Of a stretch of DNA of 9,337 bases, positions 1-6,202 are shown piece after piece; the first letter of the stretch is position 1, and each line of letters begins with the position of its first letter. The position numbers were made by a program, and so were the translations under genes. Under the pieces are notes generated by a model that searched no databases, was not told the origin of the DNA, and saw only the letters and a program-made list of their open reading frames with translations. The stretch is from DASZIT01 sp052143315. Lineage in GTDB: Bacteria; Actinomycetota; Acidimicrobiia; Acidimicrobiales; RAAP-2. The stretch lies in assembly GCA_052143315.1 (NCBI GenBank), contig JBKQTE010000024.1, positions 1 through 9,337 of the forward strand, read 5' to 3'.

Positions 1-784
1 ACTCGGCGGTCTCCGCCGCAGTCACCCACTCGCCGGTCGACACGCAGCGCACGCCGCGGCCCTCCATCACGAAGGTGTCCCAGGAGCTCTCGATGCGGCG
101 CCGGGCCGCCTCGCCGCTCAGCGCGCCGGCCAGCACCGGGTAGTACCAGTCCATGGCGAACTCGACCTTGGGGGCGAAGGCCGCCGGGTCGTAGGCCACC
201 GCGTGGGCCAGGCGGCCGGCGGCGAACTCCCAGTCCGGCTTCTCGAACCCGAGTCGCTCGGCGCAGGCGATGGCGCACCGGAGGCTGTGGTAGATCGACG
301 ACGAACCGGTGAGCAGGGCGTACTCTTCGAGGAGGCCCGAGGCGTCGAGCGACCAGCGGATGGAGCCGTCGGGACGTTGCCACCGCAGCACGAAGTCCAC
401 GCCGGCCTCCAGGGCCGGCCACAGGCGCCGGAGGCCGTCGACGTCCCCGGTGGACAGGTAGCGGTGCCAGGCGCCGGTGGCCAGGTAGGCGCAGACATTG
501 GTGTCGAGTCGGGCGTCCTTGATGCCGGTGGTCAGGTAGTAGTTGAACCAGCTCCCGTCGGGCAGCTGGGTGTCCATCAACCACTGGTAGGCGCGATCGG
601 CCTCGGCGTCGAACCCGCAGGCGGTAAGGGCCATGGCCGCCTCCACGTGGTTCCACGGGTCGCAGTGGCCGTCGGAGAACCACGGGATCATCCCGTCCGG
701 CCGCTGCACGGCGATGATCGAGCGGGCCGTCTGGAGCACCTGGTCGGCGGTGAGGACGCCCGGGACCTCGGGGACCGACCTCAT
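1..784 (-). CDS. Alpha/alpha-toroid protein, 'prenyltransferase'-like (C-terminus cut by window edge)
   Basis: An open frame begins at the ATG at 784-782 and stays open to base 1, giving 261 complete codons; the stop is outside the window. The protein starts MRSVPEVPGVLTADQVLQ and repeats a pattern of paired helices with 'QRPDG' turns (residues 27-31, 136-140) and 'QLPDGSW' at 73-79, which fits the QW motif (Q-x3-G-x-W) of squalene/hopene cyclase-type toroids. Family members are often annotated as prenyltransferase or squalene-oxidase repeat, but six-hairpin glycosidases also share this shape. Other aromatic and acidic residues that could line the barrel mouth are D42-W44-N45, D94-N96 and W213-Y215. 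I see no DxDD motif of protonation-type cyclases in the visible part. The start overlaps the methyltransferase stop in an ATGA (784-781), so the two are probably translationally coupled. The substrate is unknown; the GT4 and methyltransferase neighbours suggest a glycan or glycolipid. I am confident it is a gene and only moderately sure of the fold. Confidence 0.85.
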   Translation of the reverse strand, partial: MRSVPEVPGVLTADQVLQTARSIIAVQRPDGMIPWFSDGHCDPWNHVEAAMALTACGFDAEADRAYQWLMDTQLPDGSWFNYYLTTGIKDARLDTNVCAYLATGAWHRYLSTGDVDGLRRLWPALEAGVDFVLRWQRPDGSIRWSLDASGLLEEYALLTGSSSIYHSLRCAIACAERLGFEKPDWEFAAGRLAHAVAYDPAAFAPKVEFAMDWYYPVLAGALSGEAARRRIESSWDTFVMEGRGVRCVSTGEWVTAAETAE

Positions 785-1566
785 ACCCCGACCCCGACCC
801 CGACCGGCGAACCGGGCGTCACCGCGGCCGGCGGGGCCGCCCCGACCTCCCGGTCCGGCTTCACCAGATAGACGACGAGGCTCTTGCCGACCAGCGGGTT
901 GAGCACCCGCTCGGTGTACCGGGTGAGCCTGGGTCCCTTGGTGATGTCCCAGACCAGCAGGCGGTGGTAGGCGGCCACAGCCGGGTGGTCGTCCCGGGTC
1001 GTCCCGACCAGGCACCGGAGCCACCAGTACGGGGCGTGGAGCCCATGGGCGTGGTGGCTGTCCACCTCGGTGAGCCCGGTGGTCTCCAGGCGCCCGGTCA
1101 GCTGGCCGTGGCGGTAGATGCGCACGTGGCCGCCGGCCACGTTGTGGTACTCGTCGGAGAGCGCCCAGTTGACGAACTCGGGCCCGCAGCGGGGGACGGT
1201 GACCGCCATGGTGCCGCCGGGCCGCAGGACCCGGGCCAGCTCGGCCATGGCCGTCTCGTCCTCGGGGATGTGCTCCAGCACCTCCGAGGCGATGACCCGG
1301 TCGAAGCCACCGTCGGCGAAGGGCAGGCGGAGGGCGTCGCCACGGACCGCCCCCACCCGCGACTTCTCGGCGTCGAGCTCCCCGGCCACGGACATCGCCC
1401 CGAAGGTGTCCTGCACCCTGCGGACCTCGTCGGCGCCGGCGTCGAAGGCCACCACCTCGGCCCCCAGGCGGGCCGCCTGGTAGGCGTGGCGACCGAAGCC
1501 GCACCCGAGGTCGAGCAGCCGGTCCCCGGCCTGCACGCCCAGCCTGCGGTAGTCGACGGTCAGCAT
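781..1566 (-). CDS. Class I SAM-dependent methyltransferase
   Basis: This 261-aa protein shows the Rossmann methyltransferase signatures in order. Motif I is LLDLGCGFG (residues 17-25). The acidic residue after strand 2 is D42 in VVAFDAG. GDALRLPF (77-84) is the adenine-side loop, FDRVIASEVLEHI (88-100) is motif IV in the style of UbiE/COQ5 enzymes, and RVLRPGG (112-118) is the post-motif. The length is usual for the family. It should transfer a methyl group from SAM; the acceptor cannot be read from the sequence, and the glycosyltransferase and toroid neighbours suggest a sugar or lipid-linked glycan. The ATG lies inside the last codons of the glycosyltransferase gene (7-bp overlap, ATGCTGA) and the TGA overlaps the next ATG, so it is the middle gene of a coupled trio. 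The C-terminus ends in a low-complexity GVGVGV tail encoded by three ACCCCG hexamers; this tail is outside the catalytic fold. Confidence 0.92.
   Translation of the reverse strand: MLTVDYRRLGVQAGDRLLDLGCGFGRHAYQAARLGAEVVAFDAGADEVRRVQDTFGAMSVAGELDAEKSRVGAVRGDALRLPFADGGFDRVIASEVLEHIPEDETAMAELARVLRPGGTMAVTVPRCGPEFVNWALSDEYHNVAGGHVRIYRHGQLTGRLETTGLTEVDSHHAHGLHAPYWWLRCLVGTTRDDHPAVAAYHRLLVWDITKGPRLTRYTERVLNPLVGKSLVVYLVKPDREVGAAPPAAVTPGSPVGVGVGV
785..802. repeat. Three tandem ACCCCG hexamers at the methyltransferase end
   Basis: Three perfect copies of ACCCCG lie immediately upstream (in the minus-strand sense) of the ATG at 784. On the coding strand they read CGGGGT three times and encode the GVGVGV tail of the methyltransferase. 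They also occupy the place where the ribosome binding site of the next gene must be. Copy-number changes would keep the methyltransferase in frame but alter the G-rich stretch before the start. Confidence 0.8.
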
Positions 1567-2993
1567 GCCAGGATCTCCGTGGTGTCGGTGGTGGTGTCGG
1601 TGGGATCCCCGCCGGTGACGGTCGGAGCGTCGGAGATGCCGGGCAGCACCTCCAGACCGCCCCGGTGGTCGGCCAGCAGGGCCCGGTACTCGGCGGCGGT
1701 GCCGGCGGCGGTGACCTGCCAGGTGAACCGGCCGAGCACGCGCTGGCGCCCGGCGTCACCCAGGCGCTGGCGGAGGGCGTCGTCGTCGAGCAGGCGGCCG
1801 ATGGCGGCGGCCAGGGCCCCGGGGTCGTCGGGAGGCACCAGGAGCCCGGTCTGCCCGTCGGTCCCGACCACCTCGGGCAGGGCGCCGCCGGTGGTGGCGA
1901 CCAGCGCCACCCCGCAGGCCATCGCCTCGATGGCCGGGAGGGAGAACCCCTCGTAGAGCGAGGGGACCACCGCCACCTCGGCCTGGGCGTAGTTGATGGC
2001 CAGGTCGTCGTCGCTGATGCCGGACACGCAGCGCACCACCGGGGCCAGGTCGAGGCGGTCGATGGCCTTGGCCACCCGGCCTTCGGGGCGGGGGTTGCCG
2101 ATGACCACCAGCTCGATGTCCCGCTCGGTCCGGAGCTTGGCCACCGCCTCGAGCAACGGCACCAGGCCCTTCATGGGCACGTCGGACGACGACGTCACCA
2201 TGATGCGGCCGGGGACCGGCTCCACCTCGTCGCGGGGACGGAACACGGTGTGGTCCACCCCGACCGGGACGACCGTCATCTGACGGGGGTCCACGTGCAT
2301 CTGGGCGGCGATGTCGGTCTTGGAGGACTCGGACACGGTCACCACCCGGGGGAGCGACCGGGCCACCCGGACCTGCATCCGCAGGAAGCCGAACCAGCGG
2401 CGCTGGGTGACGTTCTGCCAGGGGTTGGCGGCGTGGGCCAGGGCCAGCTGGCGGTCCACGGTGATCGGGTGGTGCAGCGTCTCCAGCAGAGGCCAGCCGT
2501 CCTCGATCATGCCGGTGATGCCGTTGCCCAGGCACTGGTTGTCGTGGATCAGGTCGAAGTCGGCGCGCCGGGCGGCCAGCAGGCGCCGCGCCCGGAGACT
2601 GAAGGCCCAGGGCTCGGGGAACCCGGCCGTGCACATCACCGCGAACTCCAGGGCGTCGACCGAGGTGTGGAACTCGGACGGCTTGGGGATCCGGAAGGGA
2701 TCCGGCTCGCGGTACAGGTCGAGGCCGGGCACCGGCGTGAAGCCGACCCCCGGGTCCACCTCGGGCCACGGTTGGCCGGCGAAGACCTCCACCGAGTGGC
2801 CGAGAGCGGTCAGCTCCCTGGTCAGGTGGCGGGTGTAGACGCCCTGGCCACCGCAGCGGGGGTTGCCCCGGTAGACCAGAAAGGCGACGCGGAGCCCGCC
2901 CGGGGCCGGAGGCCTCGGAGCGATCCGTTCGGGTACCGGGGGCGGCGTCGCCGGACCCCTCACCTTGTTCCGTCGGCGCCTCAAACTAGGCAC
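1560..2993 (-). CDS. GT4-family glycosyltransferase (GT-B fold)
   Basis: This 477-aa protein is a retaining GT-B glycosyltransferase that probably uses a nucleotide sugar at the cytoplasmic face. The N-terminal Rossmann domain begins GGLRVAFLVYRGNPRCGGQG (32-51), with the family GGxG loop at 48-51. The C-terminal domain carries VVPVGVDHTVF (241-251), SSSDVPMKG with K275, and EGFSLPAIE (348-356), the EX7E signature with E348 and E356. GGALPEVVG (369-377) and the NGxTGLLVPP-like stretch (380-388) follow, as is typical of GT4. The first 31 residues are basic and proline-rich and precede the catalytic fold. The start is a GTG at 2993-2991 with AGGGGGGA just upstream. The C-terminal tail (GGDPTDTTTDTT) is low complexity and overlaps the methyltransferase start by 7 bp. 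The 99 bp separating it from the transporter hold no clear promoter or terminator. Donor and acceptor are unknown. Confidence 0.93.
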   Translation of the reverse strand: MPSLRRRRNKVRGPATPPPVPERIAPRPPAPGGLRVAFLVYRGNPRCGGQGVYTRHLTRELTALGHSVEVFAGQPWPEVDPGVGFTPVPGLDLYREPDPFRIPKPSEFHTSVDALEFAVMCTAGFPEPWAFSLRARRLLAARRADFDLIHDNQCLGNGITGMIEDGWPLLETLHHPITVDRQLALAHAANPWQNVTQRRWFGFLRMQVRVARSLPRVVTVSESSKTDIAAQMHVDPRQMTVVPVGVDHTVFRPRDEVEPVPGRIMVTSSSDVPMKGLVPLLEAVAKLRTERDIELVVIGNPRPEGRVAKAIDRLDLAPVVRCVSGISDDDLAINYAQAEVAVVPSLYEGFSLPAIEAMACGVALVATTGGALPEVVGTDGQTGLLVPPDDPGALAAAIGRLLDDDALRQRLGDAGRQRVLGRFTWQVTAAGTAAEYRALLADHRGGLEVLPGISDAPTVTGGDPTDTTTDTTEILAC

Positions 2994-3092
2994 CGTTCCC
3001 CCCTACCGATGAGCGCATAAGTCCCGAATCCTCCCCCGGCCAGGCACTTCGGCGCAAACTCTCAGACTCCATCACCACATTCGGCCCCCGGC
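2994..3092. other. 99-bp spacer between transporter and glycosyltransferase genes
   Basis: This spacer is somewhat richer in A/T than its surroundings but shows no convincing -10/-35 pair. The only stem I see is a 5-bp CCGAA/TTCGG with a long loop, too weak for a terminator. The purine run AGGGGGGA at its end is the ribosome site of the glycosyltransferase. Whether the glyco trio has its own promoter cannot be decided from this. Confidence 0.4.
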
Positions 3093-4346
3093 TCATACCT
3101 GGACCCCGACCCAGCCGAGGACCGTCTCCAGCACCAGGAACGAGGCGAAACCCCCGACGGAGATCACCGTGACGAGCCCCACCCACCGCGCCAGGCGCCC
3201 GTTGGCCGCGGCACCCAGCAGGGAACGTCGATTGGCCAGGACCAGCACGAACATCAAGGTGATGGGCGTCACGACCCCCTCCAGCACCTGGGTGTTGATG
3301 ATCAGCTCGAAGAGGTTGCCGGGAACCAGCACCACCGCGGCACCCAGGATGATCTGCCCGGTGAAGAGCCCCAGGAAGAGCGGGGCCTCGCGGAAGCTCT
3401 TCGACACCGACCGCTCCACCCCCACCGCCTCGGCCAGGGCATAGGAGGTGGACAGGGGGACCACGGCGGCGGCCAGCGCCGAGGCGCCGAGCAGACCCAG
3501 CCCGAACAGGTCCTCCGCCCACTTGCCGGCCAGGGGCTCCAGGGCCCTGGCAGCCCCGGCGGCCGAGCTGAGGGCGCCGGTGCCGCCGAGGACCGAGGCG
3601 GTGGCGATGATGATGAACATGGAGATGAGGTCGGAGACGATGGCGCCGCTCACCGCGTCGACCCGCTCGTACTTGTACTCCTCGGGGCCGATGCCCCGGT
3701 CGACCACCGCCCCGGCCGTGTAGAGCTGGATGTAGGGGGTGATGGTGGTGCCGATCAGCGCCACCCCCACCAGGATGAACGCCTTCGACCCGATGAAGTG
3801 GGGGATGAAGGTGTCGGAGATCACCTGGTGCCACTCGGGGTGGCCGAGCACCATGGCGATCGGGTAGGTGATGAACACCAGCGACAGCAGCAGGAACACC
3901 CGCTCGGCGTAGCGGTACGAGCCCAGCATGACCAGCATCCAGATGGCCACCGCCGCCAGGGGCACCGACAGGTATCTGCTCACCCCGAACAGCTCGAAGG
4001 CGGTGCCGATGCCGGCGAACTCGGTCACCACCAGGCCGACGTTGGCGATGGCGAAGGCCAGAATGGCGAAGGCCGACAGCCGGAGCGAGAACTGCTCGCG
4101 GATCAGGGCCCCCAGGCCCTTGCCGGTGTGGGCGGCCAGCCGGGCCACCATCTCCTGCACGCAGACATAACCCACCGTGACCAGCACCATGAAGAAGAGC
4201 GGGCGGTAGCCGAACTCGGCCCCGGCCGAGGCGTAGGTGGCCACCCCACCGGCGTCGTTGCCGGCATTGGCGGCGATCAGCCCCGGACCGGCCGCCGCCA
4301 GGTAGAGGAGGAACCCGCGCACGCGGCGCGAGGCCAGCAGGTTCAC
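3093..4346 (-). CDS. NRAMP/SLC11-family transporter, NRMT-like (putative Mg2+ carrier)
   Basis: This 417-aa integral membrane protein has about eleven hydrophobic segments, as expected of the LeuT-fold SLC11 family. It begins MNLLASRRVRGFLLYLAAAGPG, the usual GPG entry to TM1. The TM1 ion motif, DPGN in Mn/Fe carriers, reads D31-A-G-G34 inside ANAGNDAGG. The TM6 motif, usually MPH, reads T203-P-Y205 in GTTITPYIQLY, so the soft methionine ligand is absent. Loss of the TM1 asparagine and the TM6 methionine resembles the prokaryotic NRMT branch, described as transporting Mg2+ and Mn2+; that assignment is from memory of the family and the ion is inferred. The start is GTG at 4346-4344 with GGGGGA a few bases upstream. 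It follows the MgtE-N/CBS protein by only 40 bp, so co-transcription is likely and agrees with a magnesium role. A nonspecific Mn2+ carrier remains possible. Confidence 0.9.
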   Translation of the reverse strand: MNLLASRRVRGFLLYLAAAGPGLIAANAGNDAGGVATYASAGAEFGYRPLFFMVLVTVGYVCVQEMVARLAAHTGKGLGALIREQFSLRLSAFAILAFAIANVGLVVTEFAGIGTAFELFGVSRYLSVPLAAVAIWMLVMLGSYRYAERVFLLLSLVFITYPIAMVLGHPEWHQVISDTFIPHFIGSKAFILVGVALIGTTITPYIQLYTAGAVVDRGIGPEEYKYERVDAVSGAIVSDLISMFIIIATASVLGGTGALSSAAGAARALEPLAGKWAEDLFGLGLLGASALAAAVVPLSTSYALAEAVGVERSVSKSFREAPLFLGLFTGQIILGAAVVLVPGNLFELIINTQVLEGVVTPITLMFVLVLANRRSLLGAAANGRLARWVGLVTVISVGGFASFLVLETVLGWVGVQV

Positions 4347-4386
4347 CGGGCGTCCCCCGGCGCCGGAGCGCCCGGGACGGTGCGGC

Positions 4387-5820
4387 TCACTGCAGCAGTC
4401 TCGGGAAGTGGAGGCGGCCGCGCTCGGGCGTCAGGGCGTCGAGCACGTCGTCAGCCAGGATGCGCCCCACCGGCTTGTCGTGCTCGACCACCACCACCGA
4501 CAGCCGCCGGGCTTCGACCAGGCGCTCAGCCACCTCGTTGACCCGGGCGTGGCTGTCCACCCCCACCGGCTCCGACTCGCCCACCAGCTCCCCGAGCCGG
4601 GTCGTCCCCGGGGTGACCAGCAGCTGCAGGAGCGGCAGGTCCCAGACGAACACCCCGTCGTCGTCGACCAGGGCCACCGCGTCCAGCTCGTCGGGGCACT
4701 CCTCGGGATCGGACAGCCGGGCTACCAGCTCGGTCACCGTCTCGGAGACGCGGGCGGTCACGAAGGCGTTGGTCATGAACCCGCCGGCCTCGTCCTCGGG
4801 GTAGGCCAACAGCTGGACCAGCGGTGCCGCCTTCTTCAGCGGCATGGCCCCGAGCACCTCGTCCCGCTCGTCGCGGTTGAGGTCGCGGAGGGCGTCCACC
4901 GCCTCGTCGGGCTCCATGTTGGCGATCAGCTCGGCCGCCCTGGCCGGCTCCTCCTCCCGAAGCAGGGAGGCCAGCTCCTCGGGGTCCATCTCCTCGAGGG
5001 CGTCGGCCGCCTCCTCGGGCGACAGGGAGTCGAGCAGCTCCTGGCGCTCCGGGCGCATCAGGTCCTCCAGCAGGTCGGCCAGCTCGCCGGGGCGGAGGCG
5101 CTCGAGGCCGGCGTTGGTGGTACGCAGCCGGAAGTCGGGGGCGGCGCCCTGGGCGGTGTCCCCGAACGGCTGGATGGCCCCCCAGTCGATCACCCGGTCG
5201 GGGGTGGCCAGCGGGCGCCACCGGGTCGGGCCCAGGCGCCGGAGCAGGCTCTGGGCCGACACGTCCACCCCCACCAGCCGGTACCCGCCGGCCACCGGCG
5301 CCAGGTAGAGGTCCGAGGCCCGGATCACCTTGACGCCATCCACATCGACCAGCTGGAAGTCGAGCACCTGCTTGGCCAGGGTGACCTCGCCTTCCCGCGG
5401 CTCGAAGTCCCGCAGGTCGACCCGGGCGGTGTTGAGCCGGACGCCGGTGTGATCGATGGCGGCGATGGCGGTGCCGTCCACGAAGGCCACCCGGCGCCCG
5501 ACCTTGACGACCAGCCCGGTGACCGGCGGGTACGACTCGGCGTCCGACCAGCGGCAGACCACGTCGACCAGGCGGCCGATCTCCTCACCGCCCTGGTTCC
5601 GAACCGGCCGGCCCACTACGCCGGCCAGCGAGACGATGGTGTCCCGAACCGCCCGGGTGGCCAGCAGGCGCTGGGTGCGGTGCCGGAGCGGCCGGGGCCG
5701 GTGGAGGGTGTGGGACGACGGGGTGGGCTCCGGGCCCGAGCCACCTGAGCCCCCCGAGTCTGGGGCGTCGGGGCGGGCGCGTCGTGGGAGCGAGGGCAGG
5801 CGGGGGAACGGTCTGGTCAT
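4387..5820 (-). CDS. PRC-barrel / MgtE N-domain / CBS-pair protein without membrane domain
   Basis: This 477-aa protein has a disordered S/G/P-rich N-terminus (1-55). A PRC-barrel-like domain follows (about 60-135, with VVGRPVRNQGGEEIGRLVDVV), then a second barrel-like segment (about 148-198). The MgtE N superhelix (about 236-338) carries repeated L-x-P-E/D-E-A motifs such as SLSPEEAADALEEMDPEE. The link YPEDEAGGFMT (340-350), hallmark of the MgtE N-CBS junction, leads to two CBS motifs (to about 465). In MgtE channels these domains bind Mg2+ and close the pore. Here the chain ends right after the CBS pair with FPRLLQ and has no transmembrane helices, so it cannot itself be the channel. Rv1232c of M. 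tuberculosis has, as I recall, this same architecture. The ATG at 5820 has GAGG five bases upstream. Only 40 bp separate it from the NRMT-like gene, so a role as magnesium-sensing regulator in trans is inferred. Confidence 0.92.
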   Translation of the reverse strand: MTRPFPRLPSLPRRARPDAPDSGGSGGSGPEPTPSSHTLHRPRPLRHRTQRLLATRAVRDTIVSLAGVVGRPVRNQGGEEIGRLVDVVCRWSDAESYPPVTGLVVKVGRRVAFVDGTAIAAIDHTGVRLNTARVDLRDFEPREGEVTLAKQVLDFQLVDVDGVKVIRASDLYLAPVAGGYRLVGVDVSAQSLLRRLGPTRWRPLATPDRVIDWGAIQPFGDTAQGAAPDFRLRTTNAGLERLRPGELADLLEDLMRPERQELLDSLSPEEAADALEEMDPEELASLLREEEPARAAELIANMEPDEAVDALRDLNRDERDEVLGAMPLKKAAPLVQLLAYPEDEAGGFMTNAFVTARVSETVTELVARLSDPEECPDELDAVALVDDDGVFVWDLPLLQLLVTPGTTRLGELVGESEPVGVDSHARVNEVAERLVEARRLSVVVVEHDKPVGRILADDVLDALTPERGRLHFPRLLQ

Positions 5821-5878
5821 CGGGGCCTCGGGGGTCGGTGGCGGGCGAGCCCCATCCCCGGCGACCCGGAGCCCGGCT

Positions 5879-5893
5879 CACGTCATCGACGTG
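5879..5893. promoter_or_regulatory. Perfect dyad CACGTC-N3-GACGTG, possible operator
   Basis: Six-base half sites CACGTC and GACGTG are separated by ATC and centred about 66 bp before the MgtE-like ATG. TGACGT, part of one half site, occurs again on the minus strand at about 5987-5982, again followed by G/C-rich sequence. Perfect 6-bp dyads can arise by chance in GC-rich DNA, and no regulator gene is nearby, so this is only a candidate. Confidence 0.25.
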
Positions 5894-6009
5894 GGGCGCG
5901 GCTCGGGGCCACCCTGGAGGGGTCGGCGGTTCGGGCGGGCCGGCGGCACCGCTGCGCACCTGGGAGCCTCGTCGGGCACGACGTCACGCCGGTCGACGGG
6001 CGGCCGGGA

Positions 6010-6079
6010 ACAGGTCAGTGCTGTCGTGGAGGACAGAGAGGCCCTGGTGCACCTGTCTGCCTACTGGGGGGTTCTCCCC
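6010..6079 (-). promoter_or_regulatory. Cluster of small hairpins overlapping the leader ORF
   Basis: Within 70 bases the minus strand can form three stems. GGGG-AGAA-CCCC (6079-6068) covers codons 3-6 of the small ORF, CTGTC-N6-GACAG (6036-6021) lies near its 3' end, and an outer ACAGGT/ACCTGT pair (6056-6051 with 6015-6010) closes at the stop codon. The palindrome GGTGCACC (6053-6046) sits inside the outer stem. In addition CCTCTC (around 6042-6037) is complementary to GAGAGG just upstream of the ORF's ribosome site, so an alternative fold could mask it. The stems are seen directly; their function is inferred and no covariation is available. Confidence 0.35.
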
Positions 6080-6086
6080 GTTCCAT
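6015..6086 (-). CDS. Putative 23-aa proline-rich leader peptide (uORF)
   Basis: An ATG at 6086-6084 opens a 23-codon frame that ends in TGA at 6017-6015, 194 bases before the MgtE-like ATG. Its ribosome site GGAGGTG (6099-6093) is fully complementary to the CACCTCC 3' end of 16S rRNA, with a 6-base spacer. This is the best Shine-Dalgarno in the window. The peptide starts MERGEPP and ends LCPPRQH, with six prolines (positions 6, 7, 14, 16, 19, 20) and acidic residues at 2 and 5. Acidic residues followed by prolines near the start are the features by which the enterobacterial MgtL leader destabilises ribosomes at low Mg2+. Several codons (AGT, AGG, ACA, GCA, CCA, CCT, TGT, CGA) are ones a GC-rich genome rarely uses. 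That can mean either a slow-translated leader or non-coding sequence. A leader role is inference; the ORF could be fortuitous. Confidence 0.4.
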   Translation of the reverse strand: MERGEPPSRQTGAPGPLCPPRQH

Positions 6087-6157
6087 CGACCACACCTCCC
6101 TCTCGGTCGTCGTGCCGCCAGCGGGCCGCGGTGACGGACACGCGGGTCCGGCCAGCA

Positions 6158-6163
6158 ATCCTA
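6158..6163 (-). promoter_or_regulatory. Candidate -10 box TAGGAT
   Basis: On the minus strand the sequence CCGATAGGATTGCTGG contains TAGGAT, a good match to the actinobacterial TANNNT -10. It is the only AT-rich spot between the lipase and the MgtE-like gene. No clear TTGACA-like -35 lies 16-18 bp upstream (the region reads TCGTGCGG). It lies about 70 bp upstream of the small ORF. This is a weak call from composition and position. Confidence 0.3.
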
Positions 6164-6202
6164 TCGGGAGGTCGGGCCGCACGAGGAGCCCGGGAGGGCC
6201 GG

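Larger units (their letters stand above)
5821..6163 (-). promoter_or_regulatory. Long leader region of the MgtE-N/NRMT-like unit
   Basis: The 382 bp between the lipase stop and the MgtE-like ATG hold no full-length gene. If the TAGGAT box at 6163-6158 is a -10 element, the transcript would carry a 5' leader of roughly 330 nt. That is long for this genome, where neighbouring spacers are 40-107 bp. It contains a small ORF with a strong ribosome site, several short hairpins and a dyad, each listed separately. I looked for the conserved M-box (ykoK) magnesium riboswitch core and did not see it, nor TPP or cobalamin motifs. The part from 5894 to 6009 is C- and G-rich with nothing I could name. Confidence 0.4.

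Noticed and set aside
1665..3020. A 451-codon plus-strand open frame
   Set aside because: It is antisense to the glycosyltransferase, rich in H, G, V and D as expected for reverse frames, and has no family motif.
2986..3072. A 28-codon minus-strand ORF (MESESLRR…) overlapping the glycosyltransferase start
   Set aside because: There is no Shine-Dalgarno in front of its ATG (GAATGTGGTG), and it lies in a frame that continues from antisense-like sequence. An ATG by chance is more likely.
4408..5748. A 446-codon plus-strand open frame
   Set aside because: It is antisense to the PRC/MgtE-N/CBS gene, with compositional bias only and no recognisable domain.
5821..6202. A known Mg2+ riboswitch (M-box/ykoK) or other named riboswitch
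   Set aside because: I could not find the conserved core segments of the M-box, TPP or cobalamin classes on the minus strand. A covariance-model search would settle it.
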